From contig JAFGAL010000004.1 of the NCBI GenBank assembly GCA_016933695.1, positions 62,001-126,000 on the forward strand: a stretch of DNA of 64,000 bases, in the 5' to 3' direction. Below, piece by piece: positions 35,933-45,242 of this stretch. Every line of letters begins with the position of its first letter. Position 1 is the stretch's first letter. The stretch comes from Candidatus Zixiibacteriota bacterium. GTDB taxonomy: Bacteria; Zixibacteria; MSB-5A5; GN15; PGXB01. The notes beneath the pieces are model-generated. The model searched no databases. It saw only the letters and a program-made list of their open reading frames with translations, and was not told the origin of the DNA. A program made the position numbers and the translations under genes.

Positions 35933-38900
35933 ATGAGAAAATTCGCCATTGCCGCACTCATCATAGGTTTGGCTTTTTTGGCGGTGGATATTCATGCCCA
36001 AATCACCTATTTCGCCCCGCCGGTGACTCATTCCGTCGGCGACAATCCCTACAGCGTCTGCGTCGGCGATTTCGATAACGATTCGACCGTCGATATAGCC
36101 GTGGCGAATTGCTATTCGCACTCAATTGCCGTCCTCTTCAATAACGGCTGGGGCGTGTTTTCAGATACCTCGGAATTCGCGACGGGCATGTACCCGTTTT
36201 CCGTCGTTGCGGAAGATCTCGACGGGGACGGCGATCTCGATCTGGCGTATACCGGATACGCCGACACCGGATATGTCTATACCATGATAAATACCGGCGG
36301 CGCCTTTGCCGCGTCGGTTTCCTATGCGGTCGGAGAATACCCGTATGATATTGTCCTGGCTGATTTTGATGGAATCAACGGACCCGACATCGCGGTGGCC
36401 AACGAAACGACCAAAAACGTATCTGTTTTGCTGAATAACGGCGACGGCACCTTCGCCGATGCGGTCTATTACGACGTCATGGCCAACGCCTACGGCATTA
36501 CGGCGGGCCTGTTCAATGACGATGCGGATATCGATCTAGCAGTCAGATGTACCCAGAGAATCTCCTTATTATACGGCAACGGCGACGGGACCTTCGCCAC
36601 AGCCGAAAGTCTCATGGTACACGGCAATCCCGGCGGTGATATTGTCGCCGCGTATATCAATGAGGATGCCTATCAGGATTTGGCCGCCACCAGCGGGATT
36701 CTCGATTCAAAAGCGTATGTCATGTTAAATAACGGCGACGGCACCTTTACGGCCGCCGCCAATTATGCCGTAAAAGAATACCCGGTCGGTATCGTCGCCG
36801 TGGATTACAATCTCGACAATCGCATTGATCTGGTATCAACCAGTTTCAGCACCGACTATTTCACCGTGCTGAAAAACAACGGGGCGGGAGTCTTTGCCCC
36901 GGCGGTCAATCAGAATATCAGTTTCGGCTCTTATGGAATCGCCTCGGCGGATTTCGACGGCGATGATGACGGCGATCTTATCGTTACCCATGCCAACATG
37001 AATCTGGTTTCGATACTGCGTAATCTCAAGTATGATTGTGTTGATTCCGACGGCGACGGATACGGCGACCCCGGCTTCCCGAATACCAAATGCCCCAGCG
37101 TGGACAACTGCCCCGACACCTACAATCCCGATCAGGATGAATCCGATACCGACGGTATCGGCGATGCCTGCGACAACTGCCCGGATGTCAATAATATTCA
37201 TCAGGAAGATACGGATCTCGATGGTATCGGCGACTCCTGCGACACCTGCACCGATACCGATAACGACGGCTACGGCAATCCCGGTTTCCCAACCAACACC
37301 TGCGCTGAGGACAACTGCCCCAATACCTACAATCCCGAGCAGGGGGACGGCGACGGCGACGGAATCGGTGATGACTGCGACGCCTGCACCGATACCGATG
37401 GCGACGGATACGGCAGTCCCGGCTATCCTTACAATACCTGCCCCGAAGACAATTGCCCGGATGTCTATAACTACGATCAGAAAGATTATGATGAAGACGG
37501 CATCGGCGACGATTGTGACGAGTGCACCGACACCGACGGTGACGGGTACGGCAATCCCGGCTATCCCGCCAATACCTGCCCCGACGACAACTGCCCCAAC
37601 ATGCCCAATCCGGGACAGGGCGACGGCGACAGCGACGGTATCGGCGATGAATGCGACACCTGTACCGATTCGGACGGAGACGGCTACGGAGACCCCGGGT
37701 ATTTCCGAAACACCTGTCCCGATGACAATTGCCCCGATACGCCCAATCCCGATCAGAATGACGAAGACAACGACGGACGCGGCGACGCCTGCGATCCCGG
37801 CGAAGTCAATTTCGATGCCGATAACCGTTGCGGGGCAGTACCACTGCTGGTCGCCTTCACCGACCTGTCACACGCCACCGATACGATTATCGCCTGGCAC
37901 TGGGACTTCGGCGACGGCCACGCCAGCGGTTCGAAAAACCCGATGCATGAATACACGGAGTCCGGCACGTACGATGTCACCCTGATTATCTCCGACGGAG
38001 TCAACTCGGACATCCTGACACGAGAGGGTTTTATCACGACCCAGACCGACCTGTCGACCGATTTCATGGGAATCCCGACCGGAGGCAGCCCCCCGGTGAC
38101 GGTGTTTTTCGATCCCATCGTCGACGGCGTGGCGACCTCGTACTACTGGACATTCGGAGACGGCCAAACCAGTTATGAACGCAATCCGATTCACACCTAT
38201 GAATTCGCCGGGAATTACGACGTCTCTTTGAGGGTGCAACTCGTGCTCGGTGATTGTTTCCAGGATGATACCGAAATCAAACCGGATTATATCCGCGTCA
38301 GCGGATTAAATGCGAAATATGCCACCGATACAGATTGCGGAGTCGCGCCGCTGGTGGTGCAGTTCACCGATAGCAGTGTCGGCGCACCGAATGTATGGTA
38401 TTGGGATTTCGGTGATGGAACAACCAGTTATGATGACTCCCCCCTGCATCAGTATGATACCGCCGGCTGTTACGATGTCTTTCTCCGCGTGTCGAACGCA
38501 TTCAACCTTCATGACAGCCTGTTGGAATACGCCCGGATCATAGTCGCCGACTCCGAAATCGCCGATCTGGAAACCGGCGTGTATGATTTCGGCGCCCGGC
38601 CGGGTCATGAGTTCATCCTGGCCGCCGCCTGGACCAATATCGGCGTCACGCCCGCGGAAAACTGCACGCTGAAGGTGCTCCCCCCCGACGAGATGATGCT
38701 GTATGACTCGGCCGTGTGGATCGGCGCAATCACCACCGGAACGTACACGCATTACGATGTCGCCGATGACACGTTGATCATCCCGCTGTCGACCATCGCC
38801 CCGTCGCATCGTCAGGGCGGTTGCCTGCTGATCGCCGGCACCCTGATTTCTGGCATTACGCTCGGTGATACCATTTCGTGCAAAACCTGGCTGAGCACCT

Positions 38901-39577
38901 CCACGCCCGATGAAAATATGTCCAATAACCTTTGCTGTCATGACATGGAAACGGTCGGATTCGTACCGGTCCCGGACAAAACCGCATCCCCCGCCGGAAC
39001 CGGCATAGACCATGAAATCCCGCCCGAAACGCGTTTGCACTATGCCATAACGTTCGAAAATCCGCCCCTCGCGGTCGACACCGTGCAGTCTGTTATCATT
39101 GTCGATACGCTCGATCCCAATCTCGACTGGGGCACGCTGGCATTTGATGAAATCAGCCATGAGGCATTCTGTTCGTTTTCTTTCAACCCGTTTACCGGGA
39201 TTGTCTACTGGCTGTTTGAAAATATCGATCTCCCGCCCGACAGCGGCGGTTATGTCACCTATTCGGTTGCCGCCTCATCGAATATTCTCGACGGCACCGA
39301 AATCGCCAATCGCGCCTGGATGCGGCTCGGGTATGACGACTGGCAGGCCGCGCCGGAATTCGGCATGCTCTCCAGAATCATCAAAGCCCCGTTCGATTAC
39401 GGCGATCCCAACGGCGACGGTAGTATCAATCTGCTGGATATTTTGCTGTTAATCGAGTATCTCTACGGTGATCCGCCCGGCCCACCGCCGATCCCGCTGG
39501 AATCCGGCGATGCCAACCAGGACGGCGATATCAACCTTCTGGACATTCTCTTTTTAATTGAGCTGATTTACGGCTGA
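35933..39577 (+). CDS. Large secreted protein: FG-GAP/VCBS propeller, thrombospondin type 3 repeats, PKD domains, dockerin
   Basis: A 1214-residue exported protein with a signal peptide (1-22, ending IHAQ). Residues of about 25-365 hold seven or so FG-GAP/VCBS-like units (GDFDNDSTVDIAVAN, EDLDGDGDLDLAY, NNGDGTF). Residues of about 370-630 are calcium-binding thrombospondin type 3 repeats, rich in paired Cys and Asp (DNCPD, DTDGDGYG). Three PKD domains follow (WHWDFGDGHASGSKNP, YWTFGDGQTSYERNP, YWDFGDGTTSYDDSP). A DUF11-like region leads to a type I dockerin at about 1155-1214, with two loops (DPNGDGSINLLDILLLIEYL and DANQDGDINLLDILFLIELI). It is probably a surface or matrix protein. No cohesin gene is in the window. 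Confidence 0.9.
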   Translation: MRKFAIAALIIGLAFLAVDIHAQITYFAPPVTHSVGDNPYSVCVGDFDNDSTVDIAVANCYSHSIAVLFNNGWGVFSDTSEFATGMYPFSVVAEDLDGDGDLDLAYTGYADTGYVYTMINTGGAFAASVSYAVGEYPYDIVLADFDGINGPDIAVANETTKNVSVLLNNGDGTFADAVYYDVMANAYGITAGLFNDDADIDLAVRCTQRISLLYGNGDGTFATAESLMVHGNPGGDIVAAYINEDAYQDLAATSGILDSKAYVMLNNGDGTFTAAANYAVKEYPVGIVAVDYNLDNRIDLVSTSFSTDYFTVLKNNGAGVFAPAVNQNISFGSYGIASADFDGDDDGDLIVTHANMNLVSILRNLKYDCVDSDGDGYGDPGFPNTKCPSVDNCPDTYNPDQDESDTDGIGDACDNCPDVNNIHQEDTDLDGIGDSCDTCTDTDNDGYGNPGFPTNTCAEDNCPNTYNPEQGDGDGDGIGDDCDACTDTDGDGYGSPGYPYNTCPEDNCPDVYNYDQKDYDEDGIGDDCDECTDTDGDGYGNPGYPANTCPDDNCPNMPNPGQGDGDSDGIGDECDTCTDSDGDGYGDPGYFRNTCPDDNCPDTPNPDQNDEDNDGRGDACDPGEVNFDADNRCGAVPLLVAFTDLSHATDTIIAWHWDFGDGHASGSKNPMHEYTESGTYDVTLIISDGVNSDILTREGFITTQTDLSTDFMGIPTGGSPPVTVFFDPIVDGVATSYYWTFGDGQTSYERNPIHTYEFAGNYDVSLRVQLVLGDCFQDDTEIKPDYIRVSGLNAKYATDTDCGVAPLVVQFTDSSVGAPNVWYWDFGDGTTSYDDSPLHQYDTAGCYDVFLRVSNAFNLHDSLLEYARIIVADSEIADLETGVYDFGARPGHEFILAAAWTNIGVTPAENCTLKVLPPDEMMLYDSAVWIGAITTGTYTHYDVADDTLIIPLSTIAPSHRQGGCLLIAGTLISGITLGDTISCKTWLSTSTPDENMSNNLCCHDMETVGFVPVPDKTASPAGTGIDHEIPPETRLHYAITFENPPLAVDTVQSVIIVDTLDPNLDWGTLAFDEISHEAFCSFSFNPFTGIVYWLFENIDLPPDSGGYVTYSVAASSNILDGTEIANRAWMRLGYDDWQAAPEFGMLSRIIKAPFDYGDPNGDGSINLLDILLLIEYLYGDPPGPPPIPLESGDANQDGDINLLDILFLIELIYG

Positions 39578-39628
39578 TTCCTGGCTGAAGGCCCGGCCAT
39601 AAAGGGCGCGTTCCGCGCAAAAAATCCG

Positions 39629-39657
39629 TTTACAAGACACCGCTAATTTAGTATACT
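39629..39657 (+). promoter_or_regulatory. Promoter of the GlmL-module operon
   Basis: TTTACA (39629-39634), 17-base spacer, TATACT (39652-39657). The leader to the ATG at 39771 is over 100 bases long. Confidence 0.62.
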
Positions 39658-39770
39658 ATAACTCTTTGGAAAAAACCGGCCGGCGGTCGGGACGGCGAAA
39701 CGGAGGGATTGATTCCCGCGCCCCCGCCACCGGTAACCGTGAACATACGATTGAGTAAAACGGGTGATAT

Positions 39771-41627
39771 ATGGCGAAAATGAAACCGGAAGACATTAAC
39801 GTTATTCTGGCAACCGACTGCGGATCCACCACCACCAAAGCGATCCTGATTGAAAAGCGCGACGGCGAATATCGCCTGATCGTGCGCGGTGAAGCACCGA
39901 CCACGGTCGAAGCGCCGTTCGAGGACGTGACGATGGGCGTCCTCAACGCGGTGGGCGAGGTCGAGGAGCTTTCCGGCCGGAAACTGCTGGATGATAACGG
40001 CAAGATCATATCACCGGCCAATGGCGAGGTCGGCACCGATGTGTATATCTCAACTTCATCGGCCGGCGGCGGCTTGCAGATGATGGTGGCCGGCGTGGTT
40101 CGTTCCATGACCGGCGAATCGGCCGAACGCGCGGCACTCGGCGCCGGGGCGATTGTCATGGATGTGATCGCGTCGAACGACAAACGTCTCCCCCACCAGC
40201 AAATCGAACGCATCCGTCACCTCCGTCCGGACATGATTCTGCTTTCCGGAGGTATCGACGGAGGCACCACCACCCACGTGGTGGAAATCGCCGAGCTGGT
40301 CTCGGCGGCTGACCCCAAACCGCGTCTGGGAACCGGGTACAAACTGCCGATTATCTATGCCGGCAACAAGAATGCCACCAAGGCGGTTGAGGATACCCTT
40401 TCGGACAAAGTCGACCTGCGCACCGTGGAAAATATCCGACCGGTGTTGGAACGGGAAAATCTCGGCCCGGCCCGTGAGGAAATCCACAACCTGTTCATGG
40501 AACACGTGATGGCCCAGGCTCCGGGATACAAAAAGCTGATGAGCTGGACCGATGCCCCGATCATGCCGACACCCGGTGCGGTCGGACTGATTATCAAAAC
40601 CATCGCCGACATGGAAGGCATCGAGGCGGTCGGGGTCGATATCGGCGGCGCCACTACCGACGTATTCTCTGTTTTCCGTCCGGAATCCATTCCCGAAGGC
40701 GCGTTCAACCGTACCGTGTCGGCCAACCTCGGCATGAGTTACTCGGTGTCGAACGTCTTTGCCGAAGCCACCCTGCCGATGGTCATGCGCTGGGTACCGT
40801 TCAACATGAACGAGCGCGATCTGCGCAACCGCGTCAAAAACAAAATGATTCGGCCGACCACCATTCCCCAGTCGATGGAAGAATTGATATTCGAACAGGC
40901 CATTGCCAAGGAAGCCCTGCGTCTGGCCTTTATTCAGCATAAGAATTTCGCGACCGTCCTGAAAGGCGTTCAGCAACAGCGGACCATTGCCGATGCGTTC
41001 GAACAAACCGCTTCGGGTGCCACGTTGGTGAACATGATGTCGCTGGACATCCTGGTCGGCTCCGGTGGCGTGCTGTCGCATGCCCCGCGCCGCCAGCAGT
41101 CCGCACTGATGTTGATCGATGCCTTCCTGCCGGAAGGTGTTACCCGTCTGGCGGTGGACTCCATCTTCATGATGCCGCAATTGGGTGTGCTGTCGACTGT
41201 CCAGCCGCAGGCCGCCACCGAAGTGTTCAACAAGGACTGCCTGATTCATCTGGGCACCTGTGTTGCACCGGTGGGCCCGGTCAAGAAGGGCGGTCCGATT
41301 ATGGATTACAAGATTACGCTTCCCGACGGCAAAGTCGAATCGGGAACCCTGGAATTCGGCCAGATGAAGCTGATCAAACTCGGGTTGAGTGATAACGACC
41401 TGCCGCTGAAAGCCAGGGCGGAACTCGACCCGCATCACGGACTCGATCTTGGCCGTGGCAAGGGACATAAACTGGAGACGGAACTTTCCGGCGGCGTGGT
41501 CGGGATCATACTCGACGGGCGCGGTCGGCCGTTCCAACTGCCGGAAGATGAGAACATCCGCGTTGAAAAACTGAAGGCCTGGATGACCGAACTGAACATC
41601 TATCCGGTCGAGGCCCTGAACCGTTAG
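39771..41627 (+). CDS. glmL: GlmL/MutL-type actin-like ATPase
   Basis: A 618-residue protein of the glutamate mutase L family (MutL/GlmL, ASKHA ATPase fold). The first phosphate loop is ATDCGSTTTKAIL at about 14-26 and the second VDIGGATTDVFSV at about 289-301; STSSAGGGLQMMVAG and LLSGGIDGGTTTHVVE are also family-typical. Characterised relatives sit with glutamate mutase subunits (E and S) and are thought to repair or reload the B12 enzyme. No mutase gene is in this window; instead two unrelated genes follow in the same operon. The role here is therefore unknown. Confidence 0.85.
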   Translation: MAKMKPEDINVILATDCGSTTTKAILIEKRDGEYRLIVRGEAPTTVEAPFEDVTMGVLNAVGEVEELSGRKLLDDNGKIISPANGEVGTDVYISTSSAGGGLQMMVAGVVRSMTGESAERAALGAGAIVMDVIASNDKRLPHQQIERIRHLRPDMILLSGGIDGGTTTHVVEIAELVSAADPKPRLGTGYKLPIIYAGNKNATKAVEDTLSDKVDLRTVENIRPVLERENLGPAREEIHNLFMEHVMAQAPGYKKLMSWTDAPIMPTPGAVGLIIKTIADMEGIEAVGVDIGGATTDVFSVFRPESIPEGAFNRTVSANLGMSYSVSNVFAEATLPMVMRWVPFNMNERDLRNRVKNKMIRPTTIPQSMEELIFEQAIAKEALRLAFIQHKNFATVLKGVQQQRTIADAFEQTASGATLVNMMSLDILVGSGGVLSHAPRRQQSALMLIDAFLPEGVTRLAVDSIFMMPQLGVLSTVQPQAATEVFNKDCLIHLGTCVAPVGPVKKGGPIMDYKITLPDGKVESGTLEFGQMKLIKLGLSDNDLPLKARAELDPHHGLDLGRGKGHKLETELSGGVVGIILDGRGRPFQLPEDENIRVEKLKAWMTELNIYPVEALNR

Positions 41628-41640
41628 GAGAACTGAGACG

Positions 41641-42414
41641 ATGAGACTGCTGAACCTGCTCATCCTGGCGACTTGCATCCTCCTTCCGGGGATCGTCCTT
41701 GCCGGGGTGTTTATCGACTGGCGCGGCGATTTTTACGTGGAATATCCCGATGAATGGTATCAGGTCGAAGACGACGTGGTCCGTGTCTATTTGACATCAC
41801 AGGGGGTCCAGCCGGACGAATTTGATTACGACGGCATGCTGGCGCAAAGATCACAGAAGATGATCAATGAAGTGCCATATATGTTCATCAGTTTTTATCC
41901 GTTCGGAGAATTCAGCAAACGGCAGATCGACTCGGCGCTGGTCGAGATTTCCAGAGAACACGGCAAAGAGTATATCACCGGTTCGCTTCGGACCGATGAC
42001 ATTCAGTTCCGTTACGACCGTCCGGTCTATGACGCCAAACTGAAAACGGTCGCGGTGCTCGATAAGGTCGGAACAGACGAACTGGAAAAATCGGTCCTGG
42101 AGATGCGACGCTTCTACGAACAGGGTATAGTCGTATTTTACTGCTTCGTTCCGCGCGACATGTATCTCGAAACCCTGCCGGTTCTCCTCGGTATCATGCG
42201 GTCGTTTTCGACCGAGAATATCGACGAGATGGTCCGGCCGGACAGCGCCAAAATCGTCGATGTCTCCGAACGCGAAAGGCAGAAACCGGCCGAAACCGAA
42301 CGCCCCGAACCGGGCCGGACCGGCGGTATTCCGTCGACAGCCATTATAATCATTATCCTGGCCGTCGCAGTTCTTCTGGTAGTGTGGTTTGTTATCGTTA
42401 AAGCGAAAAAATAG
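41641..42414 (+). CDS. Exported protein anchored by a C-terminal membrane helix
   Basis: A 257-residue protein with a signal peptide (MRLLNLLILATCILLPGIVL, cleavage near LAG), a soluble domain starting FIDWRGDFYVEYPDEWYQV that resembles PsbP/DUF1795-like folds found in exported proteins, a charged Pro/Glu linker (about 210-225) and a single hydrophobic helix before a KAKK tail. It would face the periplasm while held in the inner membrane. AGGAG precedes the ATG, and it starts 13 bases after glmL. No enzyme motif is seen. Confidence 0.78.
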   Translation: MRLLNLLILATCILLPGIVLAGVFIDWRGDFYVEYPDEWYQVEDDVVRVYLTSQGVQPDEFDYDGMLAQRSQKMINEVPYMFISFYPFGEFSKRQIDSALVEISREHGKEYITGSLRTDDIQFRYDRPVYDAKLKTVAVLDKVGTDELEKSVLEMRRFYEQGIVVFYCFVPRDMYLETLPVLLGIMRSFSTENIDEMVRPDSAKIVDVSERERQKPAETERPEPGRTGGIPSTAIIIIILAVAVLLVVWFVIVKAKK

Positions 42415-42440
42415 TACCGTAACATAAAGAGGCAGTTGCA

Positions 42441-43568
42441 ATGGGTCATGCATATACACCGGGTCTGAAGGTTACTGAAAAATTCCTTCTGACCAAAAAA
42501 CGCATTCTCCCGCTCAAAGGCGAGGTTATTGTCAAGAAGGGCGATCCGGTGAAACCGGATGACATTATCGCCCGGACGCATCTTCCCGGCATCGTGGAAC
42601 CAATGAACGTCGCCAATATACTGGGAGTCCCGCCCGAGGACTTGAACGAATGCATGTTGAAAAAGGAAGGCGATCAGATCGAAGCGGGCGAAGTCATCGC
42701 CATGTCGAAATCGTTCTTCGGCCTGTTTAAATCGAAATGCCCGGCCAAAATCAGCGGCACGATCGAATCGATTTCTCAGGTAACCGGACAGGTTTTGCTC
42801 CGCGGAGCACCGATCCCGGTTACGGTAAAGGCGTATATCAACGGCGAAGTGGTCGAGATCTATGAAAAAGAAGGTGTCGCGGTATCCACCTGGTGCTCAT
42901 TCATTCAGGGTATATTCGGCATCGGCGGCGAAACCCATGGCGAGATCAAAGTCGTGGTCAAGGATAACACTCAGGTTCTGACCGATAAGGAAATCGATGA
43001 TTCCTGTCAGGGCAAAGTCGTGGTCGGCGGTAGTATGGTCACCGCGGACGCTGTTAAAAAAGCGGCCAAAGTCGGCGCGTCCGGCATTGTCGTCGGCGGT
43101 TTCGACGACAAAGACCTGCGCGGTTTTCTCGGATACGATATCGGAGTCGCCATTACCGGTTCCGAGGAAATCGGTACCTCCCTGATCGTCACCGAGGGCT
43201 TCGGGCAGATCAATATGGCGCAACGGACATTCGATCTGCTGAAATCGAAGGAAGGGCAACTGGCCTGTATCAACGGTGCCACCCAGATTCGCGCCGGTGT
43301 GATCAGACCGGAAGTCATCATTCCGCAGGACGGCGACATCCATGCCAAAATAGAAGAAAGCGACTATCGCGAACTCGGTTTGCAGGTCGGTTCGCCGGTG
43401 CGCGTTATCCGGCATCCCTATTTCGGCAAACTCGGCGAAGTCACCAATCTCCCGCCGGAATTGGAAGAGCTGGAATCGGGATCGCATGCCCGTGTTCTGG
43501 AGGTGAAATTCCTTGACGGCAAAACGGCAATCGTACCGCGCGCCAATGTCGAGATGATTGAATCGTAA
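42441..43568 (+). CDS. RnfC-like barrel-sandwich protein, conserved partner of GlmL-type ATPase
   Basis: A 375-residue cytoplasmic-looking protein. The N-terminus has an RnfC/NqrA-type barrel-sandwich hybrid motif (ILPLKGEVIVKKGDPVKPDD) and a second sandwich half (CPAKISGTIESISQVTGQVL). The middle holds a Rossmann-like stretch (GKVVVGGSMVTADAVKKAAK, GASGIVVGGFDDKDLRGFL, then ALTGSEEIGTS-like ITGSEEIGTSLIVTEGF). The C-terminus (VGSPVRVIRHPYFGKLGEV) is a KOW-like small barrel. I do not recognise a named family. It closes the operon with glmL and the anchored protein, and a terminator follows. Confidence 0.75.
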   Translation: MGHAYTPGLKVTEKFLLTKKRILPLKGEVIVKKGDPVKPDDIIARTHLPGIVEPMNVANILGVPPEDLNECMLKKEGDQIEAGEVIAMSKSFFGLFKSKCPAKISGTIESISQVTGQVLLRGAPIPVTVKAYINGEVVEIYEKEGVAVSTWCSFIQGIFGIGGETHGEIKVVVKDNTQVLTDKEIDDSCQGKVVVGGSMVTADAVKKAAKVGASGIVVGGFDDKDLRGFLGYDIGVAITGSEEIGTSLIVTEGFGQINMAQRTFDLLKSKEGQLACINGATQIRAGVIRPEVIIPQDGDIHAKIEESDYRELGLQVGSPVRVIRHPYFGKLGEVTNLPPELEELESGSHARVLEVKFLDGKTAIVPRANVEMIES

Positions 43569-43612
43569 TCGGTCAATCGGATTGATCGTACGCCCTAATA
43601 GGATTTGATAGG

Positions 43613-43640
43613 AAAAAGGCCGCCGAAAGGCGGCCTTTTT
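43613..43640. terminator. Bidirectional terminator
   Basis: A 12-base stem (43613-43624 with 43629-43640) closes a GAAA tetraloop, with A and T runs at the two ends. It ends both the GlmL operon and the minus-strand lipoprotein gene. Confidence 0.93.
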
Positions 43641-43682
43641 GTGTCTTAAAAACAGATGTGTTGTCGCTGTGAATGGCGATGA

Positions 43683-43886
43683 TTAATGTCCTTCGACTTC
43701 TTCCATCTCATCCATGACTTCCGTGGTGTCGGGCGTCACGGCCGTGGTGTCCATAACCTGCGTGGTGTCGACCATTGTCGGCGCCTCTTCGGGTGTCTCG
43801 GTTTTCGGTTCTTCTTTCTGTCCGCACCCGATAACGAATACCAACAGCATCAGGCCGACCAGTCCGAATGTCAGCAGTTTCTTCAT
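43683..43886 (-). CDS. Small acidic lipoprotein
   Basis: A 67-residue protein with a lipoprotein signal (MKKLLTFGLVGLMLLVFVIGC, lipobox Cys21) and a mature part of about 46 residues rich in Thr, Glu, Asp and Val with near-repeats (TTQVMDT, DTTEVMD). No Cys besides the lipid site. It lies alone on the minus strand and converges on the GlmL operon. A spacer or surface-linker role is possible; function is unknown. Confidence 0.75.
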   Translation of the reverse strand: MKKLLTFGLVGLMLLVFVIGCGQKEEPKTETPEEAPTMVDTTQVMDTTAVTPDTTEVMDEMEEVEGH

Positions 43887-44000
43887 GTTACTCTCCCCGT
43901 CCTTAGGTTAACTAAAAAAGCAATTGTTTCCAAATTAGGCTTTCAAATGAAGATGTCAAGAGAAACCTGACAGCATTTTTTGCGTGAATTTAGCTTTTTG

Positions 44001-44029
44001 TTGACGCTTATATTACTCAGGCGTATAAT
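44001..44029 (+). promoter_or_regulatory. Strong promoter of the tol operon
   Basis: TTGACG (44001-44006), 17-base spacer, TATAAT (44024-44029): a near-consensus sigma70 promoter, about 75 bases before tolQ. Confidence 0.82.
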
Positions 44030-44103
44030 GATCAGACTGTTTTCAGGATGAAAAATAAGTATGAACCGGACTATATGCCCGGTCAAGACGTAGAAGGATA
44101 CAT

Positions 44104-44823
44104 ATGGGCGTGACATTGATTTTACCGACGGGTTTGTTCTCAGGGGGGGTCTGGCAGATTATCGGCCAATCCAGCGCGTTTGGCGTGATTATCTATTTGA
44201 TTCTGGTATCCTTTTCGCTGATATCATGGGGTATCATGTTCAACAAGTGGCGCACCTTTAAAAGGGTTGAGGCGCAAAACGATACCTTTATCAATTTCTT
44301 TCGCAAATCTGGTCGGTTTTCGGATATCCTTTCACAGGCAAGAGCTATGCAACTGACACCGCTTTCAGGCGTGTTTCTGTCGGGATACAATGAAATCAAG
44401 GGGCTGATCGACCGCAAAAAGGCCACCCCGGGCGACGACACCGCGCAACGCCTCACCAACGAAGACGTGGAAATCGTATCCATGACACTGGAACGCGCCA
44501 CTACTGAGGAAATCAACAAACTGGAGCGGTACGTGATCTTTCTGGCAACGACCGCCAACGCCTCGCCGTTTCTCGGCCTGCTGGGAACCGTGGTCGGCGT
44601 GATGGAATCGTTCTGGTCAATCGGCGAGCGCGGCTCGGCTTCGCTGGTGGTGGTTGCGCCCGGACTGGCCGAAGCGCTTCTGGCGACCATTGTCGGTCTG
44701 GCGGCGGCGATCCCGGCGGTGATCGGATACAACTGGGCAACCAACAAATTAAAGCGCCAGTTCGATATCGCCTCCAATTTCGCCCTTGAGTTTCAGGGTC
44801 GCGTGAAAAAGGATTTGACCTGA
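44104..44823 (+). CDS. tolQ: TolQ / ExbB / MotA proton-channel protein
   Basis: A 239-residue inner-membrane protein with three hydrophobic helices (about 22-42, 148-168 and 190-212) and the family core LLGTVVGVMESF and LAEALLATIVGLAAAIPAVI. It forms the proton channel with TolR that energises Tol-Pal during cell constriction. GAAGGA precedes the ATG. Its stop overlaps the tolR start region (4823/4824 edge), and the complete set behind it supports TolQ rather than ExbB. Confidence 0.93.
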   Translation: MGVTLILPTGLFSGGVWQIIGQSSAFGVIIYLILVSFSLISWGIMFNKWRTFKRVEAQNDTFINFFRKSGRFSDILSQARAMQLTPLSGVFLSGYNEIKGLIDRKKATPGDDTAQRLTNEDVEIVSMTLERATTEEINKLERYVIFLATTANASPFLGLLGTVVGVMESFWSIGERGSASLVVVAPGLAEALLATIVGLAAAIPAVIGYNWATNKLKRQFDIASNFALEFQGRVKKDLT

Positions 44824-45242
44824 TGAAAAGACGTGAATACCGTGCCATGGCCGAAATCAACGTCACCAATCTGGTCGACGTCGTGCTGGTCCTGTTGATT
44901 ATTTTCATGATTTCCGCACCGCTTCTGCAGTCGGGTATCGAGGTCGATCTCCCGAAAACCCGCGCCGCCGCACTGGAAGAACAGGCCGAGGGCGTAGTGC
45001 TGACCATCGACAAAAAGGGCGGCATCTTTGTCAATGACGTCTGGACCCGGCTGGATAACTTCGAGGATGCACTGGATCGCGAATTGCGACGGATCGGCAA
45101 ATCATCGGTCTTTTTGCGGGCCGACTCACTGGTCAATTACGGCGTTGTGGTCGATGTCATTGGACGACTTAAGGGCATGGGTATCGAAGAGCTTGGGCTG
45201 ATTACAGCCAAGCAGGAAGGTGGGAATTCCAATCGGCGATGA
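44823..45242 (+). CDS. tolR: TolR / ExbD proton-channel partner
   Basis: A 139-residue protein with a single N-terminal helix carrying the channel aspartate in NVTNLVDVVLVLLIIFM (Asp19 or so), then the periplasmic domain with VVLTIDKKGGIFVND and VFLRADSLVNYGVVVDVI. It works with TolQ. The start overlaps the tolQ stop, and its end overlaps the next gene by 4 bases. Confidence 0.93.
   Translation: MKRREYRAMAEINVTNLVDVVLVLLIIFMISAPLLQSGIEVDLPKTRAAALEEQAEGVVLTIDKKGGIFVNDVWTRLDNFEDALDRELRRIGKSSVFLRADSLVNYGVVVDVIGRLKGMGIEELGLITAKQEGGNSNRR

Noticed and set aside
37032-37985. A 317-codon frame and DNA repeat pattern that could suggest a repeat array or CRISPR
   Set aside because: The repeats are the coding pattern of thrombospondin type 3 units in the dockerin protein; they vary in sequence and have no spacer structure.
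40056-41678. A 540-codon open frame on the minus strand opposite glmL
   Set aside because: It is antisense to a clear, full-length GlmL protein; its translation is rich in His, Arg and Gly with no family pattern and it has no ribosome site. GC-rich coding strands often give such long shadows.
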